Assembly: GCA_027315045.1 (NCBI GenBank)
Contig: DAHUZS010000058.1
Coordinates: 1 to 34,767 of the forward strand
DNA: 34,767 nt
From: Acidimicrobiaceae bacterium
GTDB taxonomy: Bacteria; Actinomycetota; Acidimicrobiia; Acidimicrobiales; RAAP-2
Direction of reading: 5' to 3'
Part shown: piece by piece, positions 1-7,948 of the stretch
Layout of the letters: the number at the start of each line of letters is the position of its first letter
How positions within the stretch are numbered: the stretch's first letter is position 1
Position numbers and translations under genes: made by a program
Notes under the pieces: model-generated
Database searches by the model: none
What the model was told of the DNA's origin: nothing
What the model saw: only the letters and a program-made list of their open reading frames with translations

Positions 1-547
1 ACTTCAACGCGTAGAGCCAGATACTCGAGCATCACCTCACGGCCCCTGCACTGTACGGGGTAGGGCACCGCCGCCCCCGCACTCCAGAGGCGGCCGAAAA
101 CCTCGAACTCGGTCTGCACCCACTGGCGGGCCCGGAAGGCCATGCCGACCCGGGTCCCCTGCGTCAGCGCCTTGTCGGCGCGGCTCTCACCGGTCCTCTG
201 GTTCGGGCGGTATCGGGCGTCGTTTGGGAACATGCGGTCCTCGAAGCGTCGGTACCGCTTCGCGGCGAGCAGGTTGCTCCGGTCGTCGATCGACCGCTCC
301 ACCACGTGGATATCGGCCTCCTTGGGGGTCTTCAGAGACCGAGATCGACCTGCCTGGCGCGGTCGTCGGTGATGACCCAATGGGGTACCGGCCCCGGGCC
401 GTGCTGGGTCTTGACCGATTGGTACGTCGATGCATCGAGGTCGGGCTCGTCGTCGTTCCACGAAGACGAGCGGGACCGGACGATCCTCTCGAAGCCGTCG
501 GAAGCGAGGAAAGGTTCATCCTCTTGGTCGTGCACAGCTGCCTCCAC
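1..547 (-). pseudogene. RIO-type serine/threonine protein kinase, N-terminal part, apparent frameshift, runs off left edge
   Basis: Read on the minus strand, the first 72 codons (GTG at 547) end in a segment HGPGPVPHWVITDD...VDLGL and then hit TGA. Shifting frame by one base at about 335 continues directly into KTPKEADIHVVER, LLAAKRYRRFEDRMF and a stretch near WSAGAAVPYPVQ. This is the order expected for bacterial RIO kinases: N-terminal extension, nucleotide-binding loop KTGKEAD, VAIK-like lysine in AAKRYR, then the alphaC/hinge region. The catalytic loop and metal-binding Asp lie outside the window. RIO kinases bind ATP and act as atypical protein kinases or ATPases; the bacterial role is poorly defined. 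Plus strand reads CAGAG where CAGGAG would restore the frame, so one missing base explains the break. The family call is firm; whether the gene is really broken or miscalled is open. Confidence 0.72.
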
Positions 548-731
548 TCGGGATGCGAGTGGTGCCAGCGGCCGCAGCGAGGTTAACGACGCAAGAGGAC
601 GGGAACGAACGGCGCGCCGGCACCGGAGATCTTGTTCTTCATCGCTGACGCACCTCCCTCCATCGAACTCGCTCGAGGTCGCGATTCAATCGCAGACTGG
701 TCCGCCTCGAGCGGCGGGCTAGGACCGCTGC

Positions 732-1274
732 TCAGTCGACCTTGCGACCGAGGAACGCCGCCAGTCGGTCACCGGCCGGCCGGCCCGGATCGCAGCGCGT
801 CTCGGGCCCAAAGGGTCGCCCGGGCCCGCGAAGCTGGTCGGTGACGATCTGGTGCGATACCTCCAGCGCCTCCTCGGCGAGGTCCGGCTCGATGTCGGTG
901 GGTTGACCGGTGGCCTTGGCGAGGTCCCAGGCGTGCACGAGGGCATCCCGGGCACGCATGCCGACGACCACGCTGCCCGGTGTCGAGCCGATGCGGGTCA
1001 CGTAATCCCGCTCCAGTCCCCCCGGCGCGGCGAACGTCGCCTGGGCCGCTCGCGCAGACGCGGCGTGCACCTCGACGAGGGCGGGGACGTCCTCGGGGAG
1101 CTCGGGGGCGGGGCCGCCGGCGACTCGGTGGTTGCCCGCGATGACGTGGGCGACCAGGTCCCGCACCGACCACTCGCTGCAGGGGGTCGGAGCCTCCAGC
1201 TGATCGGTGTCGACCTGGACCAGGACGGCGGCGAAGGCCGACTGGGCGCGTTCGTGGGCGGTGAGGGGGTCCAT
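732..1274 (-). CDS. TIGR03086-family DinB-like metal-binding protein (mycothiol-dependent maleylpyruvate isomerase-like)
   Basis: A 180-residue protein starting at MDPLTAHERAQ. The pattern PTPCSEWSVRDLVAHVIAGN near residues 31-50 is the hallmark of the actinobacterial TIGR03086/MDMPI N-terminal (DinB-like four-helix) family, and DALVHAWDLAKATGQP further on carries the second conserved His segment. In characterised relatives, His residues from these helices bind a divalent metal and the fold binds mycothiol or another thiol cofactor. The substrate cannot be read from sequence. A longer open frame continues upstream to 1715, but that extension is arginine/proline-rich, antisense to the next gene and not family-like, so I start at the ATG at 1274. 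No clear Shine-Dalgarno sequence precedes it. Confidence 0.82.
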   Translation of the reverse strand: MDPLTAHERAQSAFAAVLVQVDTDQLEAPTPCSEWSVRDLVAHVIAGNHRVAGGPAPELPEDVPALVEVHAASARAAQATFAAPGGLERDYVTRIGSTPGSVVVGMRARDALVHAWDLAKATGQPTDIEPDLAEEALEVSHQIVTDQLRGPGRPFGPETRCDPGRPAGDRLAAFLGRKVD

Positions 1275-1569
1275 TGTTCGGGCAGTCTTGCGCGCCCCCG
1301 GGGGCCCCGCCACCGATCGCGCCCCGTTACCGGGTCGGGTTGGAGAGCCCCGTCGATCGAGGCGATGACGCCCCGGGTGTCGCCGGCTGGTTCCCGTTGT
1401 CCCTCCCCGACCGTCACCACTACCCTGGGTAGCCCGCTCGAGCCGGCAACTGGGCGCCCCCCGGTCAGAGAGGACCGGGATCGCCCGGGCTCGTCGGTGG
1501 CGGGGTCCGGACCTGAGCACGGGCAGAACTCGAGCAGTGCAGGACACGCACAGCGGAGGGAGCCGAACC

Positions 1570-1875
1570 ATGTCGGCAACGCTGAGACTGACCCGAGAAG
1601 GATTCGGCATCGAGCTTCGGCGGGGTCGTTTCGAGGTCACGATCGACGGCGAGGTTGTGGGATCGATCGACTGGCACGAGACGTTCGAGACGACGCTCGA
1701 ACCGGGCCACCACACCCTGCGTCTGCGGGTGGGGCGCTACTCGAGCCGCGATCACCGGTTCGACGTGGCCGACGGCGAGACGGTCAGCTTGCGCTGTCAC
1801 GGGGCCATGATCTGGCCGAGGTACGTGGCCTCGCTCGCACGCCCGAACTTGGCCATCATGATCGGGGGCACATGA
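1570..1875 (+). CDS. Small conserved hypothetical protein with beta-rich N-terminus and C-terminal hydrophobic tail
   Basis: A 101-residue protein beginning MSATLRLTREGFGIELRRG. The core FEVTIDGEVVGSIDW...LEPGHHTLRLRVGRYSSRDHRFDVADGE resembles PEGA-like or carbohydrate-binding-like beta domains that occur in many actinobacterial hypothetical proteins, followed by a C-terminal hydrophobic stretch (MIWPRYVASLARPNLAIMI) that may associate with the membrane. The start is chosen because GGAGGGA sits about 6-12 nt before ATG 1570; an in-frame upstream codon at 1537 has no such site. The stop overlaps the next start as ATGA. No function can be assigned; the family impression is from memory of similar proteins, not a search. 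Confidence 0.7.
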   Translation: MSATLRLTREGFGIELRRGRFEVTIDGEVVGSIDWHETFETTLEPGHHTLRLRVGRYSSRDHRFDVADGETVSLRCHGAMIWPRYVASLARPNLAIMIGGT

Positions 1876-2137
1876 CGGCGGCCACGGACTTCGACGAGGT
1901 GATAGCTGCGAGCGGTCGGATCGTGCACACCTGGGCGGACGGCTCCGGCTTCATCGACGAGACCCATGCCCACCACGACCGCAACGAGCTGTGCTGCCTC
2001 CAAGTCTCCATCCGCGTTTGCACCGTCGAGCGGGACATCGAGTGGGCCAGGGTGACCGACTGGTCGTCGAATCCGGGGGCGAGCACCCGGCCGTCGTCGG
2101 TCCCGCGGGCATCCGCTGTTCCGAAGCCCACGGCTGA
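1872..2137 (+). CDS. Hypothetical protein translationally coupled to the preceding gene (3' end uncertain)
   Basis: ATG 1872 overlaps the previous stop as ATGA, the usual arrangement of coupled actinobacterial genes. The first about 60 residues (DFDEVIAASGRIVHTWADGSGFIDE...) look like real coding sequence in this frame. The open frame continues to 2225, but after about residue 58 it becomes serine/proline/arginine-rich and unlike coding sequence. A neighbouring frame there reads LVVESGGEHPAVVGPAGI and stops at 2135-2137, which looks more natural. I therefore give 2137 as a likely end, assuming one indel near 2060; without it the product would be 117 residues ending at 2225. No family recognised. 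Confidence 0.4.
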
Positions 2138-2221
2138 TCCCCTCCCGGGTTCCCCGAGGAGACCCGGGCCCGCTCGCCGGATTGGGGCCGCCGGACCCGC
2201 CTCTGGCTCGTCCGGGCAGCG

Positions 2222-3176
2222 GTGAAGGTCGAGCCGCTCGGCGTTTCCCGGTTGGAGGAGGCCGCCGAGCTCCCGGCCGCGACCCAACGTGCTGGATCAG
2301 GGACAATCCCATCGGCTTCCCGCCCCGCTGACGCGGCCGAGGTGATCGCCGAGAGCCTCCCCGGCGCCCTGGCCCTGAGCGCCGTGGACCGGGGGGGGGC
2401 TCGTCGGCTTCCTCGTCGTCCCTCTCCCCGGTGCCCCCGGCGCCGACTTGGTCCGGATCCTCGACCTCCACCATGCCGCCGACCCCGGGCGGGCCAGGGA
2501 CGCGTACCGGGCCCTCTACGCGGTCGCGGTGGCCGGCCTCGCCGGCCGCGGGTGCTTCCACCACCACATCCGGGCCCTGCTCGATCCGATCGGGCCGGTC
2601 CGGGCATTCGTCGAGATGGGCTTCGGGGTCGACCAGATCAAAGGGGTCGTGCCGCTCGGCTCCCGGCCCGCACACCCGGCCGACGCGCTGGACGAGGCCA
2701 AGCTCGGGACGTCGACGGGCCGGTCGGCCTGTGCATCGAACTGGCCACCTTCCACGCCCGGTCCCCCGTCCTGGCGCCGGCCGTCCTCGACGTCGCCGCG
2801 ACGAAAAGGGAGCTGGTGGCCACCGTCGACGGCGTTCGTCGCACGATCCTCGTCGCCCGCGACGGCCCGGAGACCATCGGCATGATCGAGGCCCATCCCG
2901 ACGGTCGTTGCCCCGACACCGTCACCATCGGCTCAACATCGTGACCGAACGCGCTCGGTCCCGCAGCGTGGGCACCTCGTTGCTCGAGGGGGTGCTCCGC
3001 TGGGGTCTCGATGCCGGCTACCGGCACTGCGGGGTCAGTTGGAGGTCGGCCAACCTCTGAGTGACGCCTTTTACCGGGCCCGCGGCTTCGTCCCGTTCCG
3101 CTACGAGCTCGCCCGGCGGGTCGACGCCGAGGTGAGCTGGGCGAACGACCGGCTCGACCACTCGCTCCTCGGCTAG
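2222..3176 (+). pseudogene. GNAT-family N-acetyltransferase broken by four apparent single-base frame changes
   Basis: Coding-like peptide runs through all three plus frames in a logical order. It starts at GTG 2222 (VEPLGVSRLEEAAELPAATQ), changes frame at the G9 run 2391-2399 into LVGFLVVPLPGAPGADLVRI, again near 2706-2708 into DGPVGLCIELATFHARSPV, near 2932 into LNIVTERARSRSVGTSLLEG, and near 3054 into LSDAFYRARGFVPFRYELAR, ending at TAG 3174-3176. The segment RARSRSVGTSLLEG is a GNAT motif A (acetyl-CoA pyrophosphate-binding R/Q-x-x-G-x-G/A type), and FYRARGFVPF is the usual C-terminal GNAT motif. The product would be about 315 residues, long enough for two GNAT folds. Each break can be mended by adding or removing one G or C in a short run, so this may be an intact gene in reality. 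Confidence 0.68.
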
Positions 3177-3225
3177 ACGGATCCGGCGGCGTGCCGATCG
3201 ACCGGCACCACCACCCCCTCTTCGA

Positions 3226-3996
3226 TCAGGGCGCGCGCTTCTGCAGCAGCTCGACCGCCTCGGCGTCGTCGAGTACCTGGCCGGTGCAGGACTCGGGGGG
3301 CTGCATGGCCAGCAGGATGGCCGCCTCCACGTAGTTGTCCGGCGTCGGCAGGTCCGCTCGGACCTCGATCGGCGCCGTGCCGGCACCTCGGTAACGGAGC
3401 CCGGGGGTGGCGATGGCCCCGACCGGCTTGAGGGCGTTGACCGCGATCCCGTTGTCCTTCTGCTCGGCCGCCAGGCCGATGGTGAAGGCCTCGATGGCCC
3501 GCTTGGTCGCGCCGTAGTGGGACCCGCCCCGTGCGGCCACCGACGAGATGTTGATGATGTTGCCGCTGTGTTGGTCGATCATCGTCGGCAACACCGCCCG
3601 GGCACAGTGGAACGGACCGTGGACGTTGATCCGGAACTCGAGTTCCCAGTGACGGGGCTCGATCTGCGAGATGCGCCCGGGGGGCTGCACGGCGGCGTTG
3701 TTCATGAGGATGTCGATCCGCCCGAACCGGGCCAGGACTTGTTCGACCATCGCCGCGATCGACGCGGTGTCACCGACGTTGCACACGACCGGCATCGCCT
3801 CGCCGCCGACCTCCTCCACCATCTTGGCCGTCTCGTAGATGGTCCCCGGGAGGTTGGGGTCGCGCGCCTGCTCGGTCCTCGCGGCCACCACCACCCGGGC
3901 CCCCTCCCGCCCGTATCCGACCGCGCAGTACTGACCGAGCCCGCGACTGGCCCCGGTGATAATGGCCACCTTGTTGTTCAAGCGTCCGTCGCTCAC
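3226..3996 (-). CDS. Short-chain dehydrogenase/reductase (SDR) family oxidoreductase
   Basis: A classical SDR of 256 residues. The NAD(P)-binding glycine motif TGASRGLG is at residues 14-21, the NNAA motif at 99-102, and the catalytic Ser-Tyr-Lys set is visible as ISS (about 150-152), Y161 and K165 in YGATK. AAR at 38-40 after the second beta strand leaves NADP preference possible but not proven. The GTG start at 3994-3996 has a strong GAGAGGGGAGG site about 5-8 nt upstream. The substrate is unknown; the product lacks membrane segments and should be cytoplasmic. It is flanked by the broken GNAT gene and a divergently transcribed MFS transporter, which do not define its pathway. The 246-nt gap up to 4242 presumably holds promoters for both directions; I could not pick convincing boxes. 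Confidence 0.88.
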   Translation of the reverse strand: MSDGRLNNKVAIITGASRGLGQYCAVGYGREGARVVVAARTEQARDPNLPGTIYETAKMVEEVGGEAMPVVCNVGDTASIAAMVEQVLARFGRIDILMNNAAVQPPGRISQIEPRHWELEFRINVHGPFHCARAVLPTMIDQHSGNIINISSVAARGGSHYGATKRAIEAFTIGLAAEQKDNGIAVNALKPVGAIATPGLRYRGAGTAPIEVRADLPTPDNYVEAAILLAMQPPESCTGQVLDDAEAVELLQKRAP

Positions 3997-4242
3997 GCTG
4001 CGCCTCCCCTCTCGTCCCCTCGTCGGGCGGACGATCGAGCCGACCGTCGGTCACGGTCGCGGTAGTCCTGCCCGGGCACCATAGTGAGCCCGCCGTGGAT
4101 TGGAAACCTCGAAGACCGTGCGCTCTGAGGCTCCGCTGAACGGGCGAAAGGCGGATCCCGGTGGCGTCCCGCGAAACACCCCGAGCGCGGGTCGGGGCAC
4201 CCAGGGGGCGTTCTCGGGCACGAAACGATCTCGTAGGCTCGA

Positions 4243-5799
4243 ATGATTGACGGCCGTCGCAGGATGAACGCACGCCACAGCGGCCGCCCGCTCCGCGGGG
4301 CTGCCGAGTTTGCCGGGCGAACCGCTCGGCGCGGTGCGAACGCGGCGCGCACCCGACTGACGGTCACATTGGGCGGCGCCACCCGGACCCGGGTCGTGGT
4401 GGTGCTGGCCGCCGTGCTCGCGCTCAGCAGCGCCGATGCGGCGACCGTCGGGGCGTCGGCCATCCAGCTCCGTGAGGCTCTGCACATCGACAACACCGAC
4501 ATCGGCTTGTTGGTCGCGGTCAGCTCGCTCGTCGGAGCCGTCGCCTCGGTCCCCTTCGGAATGCTCGCCGACCGCGTCCGGCGCACGTGGACCTTGTCCT
4601 TCGCCATCGTTTTGTGGGGCGCGGCCATGCTCTGGAGCGCCACCTCGAACTCGTTCGGGCACCTCCTCCTCACCCGACTGGCCCTCGGGGTGGTGACGGC
4701 GGCCGCCGGCCCGATCGTGGCGTCGCTCGTCGGGGACTACTTTCCCGGGGGCGAACGGGGCCGCATCTACAGCTTCATCCTGACCGGGGAGTTGGTCGGG
4801 GCCGGGGCGGGCTTCGCCATCACCGGCGATGTCGCCGCGCTCTCGTGGCGGGCCGCCTTCGTCATCCTGGCCCTCCCGGCCTTCTTCCTCGCCTACCTGG
4901 TCTTCCACCTGCCCGAACCGGTGCGGGGGGGTCAAGGAGTGCTCCGGCCCGAGCTCGTGGTGCCGCCGGTCGACGCCGACCAGGCGCCGGAGGAAGACGC
5001 CGCCGCGAAGATCACCGACGCCCAGCGGCTCGCAATGCGCCGGGGCATCCGTTCCGACCCGAGACTCCTGTCGGAGAGGCCGAGAGATTCGATGCGCTTC
5101 TTCGCCGCCGTCCGCTACGTGCTGCACGTACGGACCAACGTGGCCCTCATCATCTCGGGGGCCTGCGGCTACTACTTCCTGGCCGGGGTGCAGACATTCG
5201 GGGTCGAGTTCACCCGTGACCAGTACCACGTCGACCAGGTCCTGGCCAACCTACTGATGCTGGTGGTCGGGGGCGGCGCGGCGGCCGGGGTCCTGATCGC
5301 CGGACCGCTCGGGGACCGGCTGGTCGGCCGCGGGCACTTGAGCGGGCGGATCCAGGTGGCGGCCTTCGCCGCGGTCGCCGTGGTCCTGCTGTTCATTCCG
5401 GCGCTGATCACCCACAGCGCGTTCACCGCGCTGCCCTACATCGTGCTCGCCGGCGCCGCGCTCTCGGCGCAGAACCCGCCGATCGACGCCGCCCGCCTCG
5501 ACATCATGCCGTCGTTCCTCTGGGGCCGGGCCGAGGGCATCCGGACGTTCGTCAGAACCGGGGCGCAGGGGCTGGCGCCCATCCTGTTCGGCGCGGTCTC
5601 GGACCTCCTGAGCGGCAACCACCCCTACTCCGGGCTCCGCTGGACCTTCGTCATCATGCTGGTCCCGTTGAGCGCCAGTGCGTTCTTCCTGTTCCGGGCA
5701 ATGAAGAGGTACCCGGTCGACGTGGTGACGGCCGGGGTCGTGGTGGCGCAGGCCGGGGCGCCGGTCGACGGACACCCGTTGCCCCGGCCCGAGCAGTAG
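4243..5799 (+). CDS. Major facilitator superfamily transporter, spinster-like
   Basis: A 518-residue protein with a basic, non-hydrophobic first 45 residues and then a typical 12-helix MFS pattern. The loop 2-3 signature appears as GMLADRVRRTW and a second-half counterpart as GPLGDRLVGRG. A long hydrophilic central loop (about 225-290, with acidic DADQAPEEDAAAK) separates the halves, and the protein ends in a cytoplasmic tail. The N-terminal half (LSSADAATVGASAIQLREALHIDNTDIG) recalls the spinster-type or organic-anion MFS groups. Substrate and direction of transport cannot be inferred. ATG 4243 or the in-frame ATG 4264 could be used; neither has an obvious Shine-Dalgarno site. The gene converges with the hydrolase gene that ends at 5829. 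Confidence 0.85.
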   Translation: MIDGRRRMNARHSGRPLRGAAEFAGRTARRGANAARTRLTVTLGGATRTRVVVVLAAVLALSSADAATVGASAIQLREALHIDNTDIGLLVAVSSLVGAVASVPFGMLADRVRRTWTLSFAIVLWGAAMLWSATSNSFGHLLLTRLALGVVTAAAGPIVASLVGDYFPGGERGRIYSFILTGELVGAGAGFAITGDVAALSWRAAFVILALPAFFLAYLVFHLPEPVRGGQGVLRPELVVPPVDADQAPEEDAAAKITDAQRLAMRRGIRSDPRLLSERPRDSMRFFAAVRYVLHVRTNVALIISGACGYYFLAGVQTFGVEFTRDQYHVDQVLANLLMLVVGGGAAAGVLIAGPLGDRLVGRGHLSGRIQVAAFAAVAVVLLFIPALITHSAFTALPYIVLAGAALSAQNPPIDAARLDIMPSFLWGRAEGIRTFVRTGAQGLAPILFGAVSDLLSGNHPYSGLRWTFVIMLVPLSASAFFLFRAMKRYPVDVVTAGVVVAQAGAPVDGHPLPRPEQ

Positions 5800-5828
5800 G
5801 GCGAGCAGCGGGACACTCGGCCGGGTGC

Positions 5829-6641
5829 TCAGCGAGGGGGCCCGTTGGCCCCCAGGAACGGGCCGACGATGGCCGTCCACTCCTCGGGCCGCTCGAAGTA
5901 CGGCGAGTGACCGGCGTCGGCGATCACGTGCAGCTCGGCCCCGGGGAGCTGGTCCGCCACCAGGGACATCGCCTCGGGGGAACAGAGCAGATCGTCGGCC
6001 CCGACGACGAGGAGCACCGGGAAGTCGATCCGGCCCAATCGGTCGGGGGGCACCCGCATCTCGGCCAGCATCGTGAGGACCTCAGCGTCATCGGGCTTGT
6101 CGCCCAGGCTCGAGAGCTGTTGGTAGAGAAAGGCGAGGTCCGGTCGGCGGCGGCAGAAGGCCTCACCGAGCGCGGGGTGCTCCGAGAGCCCCGCGCTGGC
6201 CCGACGGGCCATCGCCGGGCCGGCGGTCCTGCGCACCGCGGCGTCAATCTCCTCGCTCGAGACACCGGCGAGAGTGTCGGTCAGCACGAGCCCCGCCACC
6301 CGCTCGGGGTGCTCGACGGCGAAGGCGAGCGTGACCCATCCGCCCATCGACTGCCCCACCAGCTGCGCCCGGTCGAGCTCGAGATGGTCCAGCAGGGCCA
6401 GCAGGTCCCCGACCGCCGGCTCCGGGCCGTAGCGGCCGCTCCGTCGGGTGGAGTTCCCGAAGCCCCGCTGGTCCCAGCTGACCACGCGGTGGTGCTCGGC
6501 GAGACCGGGCGCCACCCGCCACCACGACGCATGGTTGCCTCCCAGGCCGTGGCTGAGAACCACCGGGTCGCCGGTGCCCAACGACTCGTAGTAGATGCGC
6601 TCCCCCTGGTGCTCGAAGCTGCCGGTTTCCCGGTCGACCAT
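5829..6641 (-). CDS. Alpha/beta hydrolase
   Basis: A 270-residue alpha/beta-hydrolase fold protein. The oxyanion-hole motif HGLGG is at 31-35, the nucleophile elbow GQSMGG at 96-101 (Ser98), the acid in VVGADDLLC (Asp216 or Asp217), and the catalytic His in AGHSPYFERP (His245). WDQRGFGNS at 56-64 is typical of the haloalkane dehalogenase/ester hydrolase branch. No signal peptide is visible. I use ATG 6641, although TTG two codons upstream is also open. It is convergent with the MFS gene and divergent from the PLP enzyme that starts at 6737. Substrate unknown. Confidence 0.88.
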   Translation of the reverse strand: MVDRETGSFEHQGERIYYESLGTGDPVVLSHGLGGNHASWWRVAPGLAEHHRVVSWDQRGFGNSTRRSGRYGPEPAVGDLLALLDHLELDRAQLVGQSMGGWVTLAFAVEHPERVAGLVLTDTLAGVSSEEIDAAVRRTAGPAMARRASAGLSEHPALGEAFCRRRPDLAFLYQQLSSLGDKPDDAEVLTMLAEMRVPPDRLGRIDFPVLLVVGADDLLCSPEAMSLVADQLPGAELHVIADAGHSPYFERPEEWTAIVGPFLGANGPPR

Positions 6642-6736
6642 GGCCAAGAGCTTGGCACGTCGGTCTCCCGACCCCCCCTGACCGGCCCCGGGGCCGGCGG
6701 CGGGGAGCCACGCCCCGCTGTGGGAACCTTCTTCGG

Positions 6737-7909
6737 ATGGTCCCGATGGCCGCCCAGGCCGATGCCGGTCCCGCCGAGGTCCCGGCGGATCCCCTCGACG
6801 TCCTGCGCCGGCGGCGCAGCGCGAAGTGGCAGACCCATCCGGCCGATGTGCTGCCGCTGACCGTCGCCGAGATGGATTTCGCGCTGGCGCCCCCGGTGGC
6901 CCGGGTCCTGTCCGGGGCGGTCGAGCGGTCCGACACCGGCTACGCCACCGGGGCCGGCCTCGCTGAGGCGCTCGCCGGCTTCGCCCGCCGGCGCTGGGGC
7001 TGGGAGATCGAGCCGGGATCGGTGACAGCCGTGCCCGATGTCGGGATGGGCGTGGTCGAGCTGCTCCGCGCCCTCACCGCACCCGGCGACTCGATCGTGA
7101 TCAACACGCCCGTGTACCCGCCCTTCTTCCACTGGATCCCCGAGGTCGCGGCCCGGGTGGTCCAGTCGCCGCTGGTCCTCGACGGATCCGGGTGGCACCT
7201 GGACCTGGCCGGGCTGGAGGAGGCGTTCGCCGAGCGACCGGCCGCCTACCTCTTGTGCAACCCCCACAACCCGGTCGGGCGGGCCCACAGCCCGGCCGAG
7301 CTGGCCGAGGTGGTCCGGCTGGCCGACCGGTTCGGGGTCACGGTCGTGAGTGACGAGATCCACGGCCCGCTGGCGTTGGCCGGGTCCCGGTTCACGCCGA
7401 TGCTGACCGTGCCCGGCGCTGCGGCGGTGACGATCAGCGCGCTGTCGGCCACCAAGGCCTGGAACCTCGCCGGACTGAAGTGCGCCATGGTGGTCACGGC
7501 GTCACCGGCCATGGCGGCGGTGGTCGAGCGCTTCGCCGCCTACGCGCGGTCGCGCACCGGGCACCTCGGGGTCCTGGCCACCCTCGCCGCGCTGAACGAG
7601 GGCGAGGTGTGGCTCGACCGCCTGGTGGCCACCCTGTCGGCCCGCCGCGAGCAGTTGGGCTCGCTCCTGGCCGAGCGCCTGGGGGCGATCGACTGGCACC
7701 CGCCGGAGGCCACCGACCTGGCCTGGCTGGACTGCCGACGGATCGGTGCCGGGACGATCCCCTACGAACGGTTCCTCGACCGGGGCCGGGTGGCGCTCGA
7801 GCCCGGACCGCATTTCGGCTCAGCGGGGAGCGGGTACGTGCGCCTCAACTTCGCCACCGGGGCCGACCTGCTCGCCGAGGCGATCGACCGGATGGCCCGG
7901 GCGTTGTGA
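6737..7909 (+). CDS. MalY/PatB-type PLP-dependent C-S lyase (aminotransferase class I/II fold)
   Basis: A 390-residue fold-type I PLP enzyme. The start LPLTVAEMDFALAPPV, with the conserved AEMDF, is typical of the MalY/PatB cystathionine beta-lyase-like branch rather than ordinary aminotransferases. Cofactor-binding motifs are NPHNPVGR at 175-182, SDEIHGPL at 205-212 (Asp206 for the pyridine nitrogen) and the Schiff-base lysine K240 in SATKAWNLAG. C-terminal GSGYVRLNFA supplies the carboxylate-binding Arg. Known relatives split cystathionine or cysteine S-conjugates into thiol, pyruvate and ammonia. It lies 39 nt before the ATP-grasp gene and upstream of cydDC, suggesting a sulfur or thiol role. 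Start may be ATG 6737 or 6746. Confidence 0.87.
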   Translation: MVPMAAQADAGPAEVPADPLDVLRRRRSAKWQTHPADVLPLTVAEMDFALAPPVARVLSGAVERSDTGYATGAGLAEALAGFARRRWGWEIEPGSVTAVPDVGMGVVELLRALTAPGDSIVINTPVYPPFFHWIPEVAARVVQSPLVLDGSGWHLDLAGLEEAFAERPAAYLLCNPHNPVGRAHSPAELAEVVRLADRFGVTVVSDEIHGPLALAGSRFTPMLTVPGAAAVTISALSATKAWNLAGLKCAMVVTASPAMAAVVERFAAYARSRTGHLGVLATLAALNEGEVWLDRLVATLSARREQLGSLLAERLGAIDWHPPEATDLAWLDCRRIGAGTIPYERFLDRGRVALEPGPHFGSAGSGYVRLNFATGADLLAEAIDRMARAL

Positions 7910-7935
7910 GGGCTCGCCGGTCGGGCGGGGCTCGG

Positions 7936-7941
7936 TAGCGT
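7936..7941 (+). promoter_or_regulatory. -10-like hexamer TAGCGT placed for a leaderless start
   Basis: TAGCGT fits the actinobacterial -10 pattern TANNNT and ends 7 nt before the GTG at 7949. No purine-rich ribosome-binding site lies in that gap, so transcription would start at or next to the GTG. The surrounding CTCGGTAGCGTC is nearly repeated before cydD (CTCGGTAACGTC). Inferred from position and consensus only. Confidence 0.45.
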
Positions 7942-7948
7942 CGGGTCC

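Noticed and set aside
732-1715. A 327-residue form of the DinB-like protein
   Set aside because: The N-terminal 147 residues are arginine/serine-rich antisense to the 1570 gene; the family domain starts at ATG 1274.
4051-5229. 392-residue minus-strand frame opposite the MFS gene
   Set aside because: Low-complexity antisense (Gly, Asp, His, Gln), while the plus strand encodes a clear 12-helix transporter.
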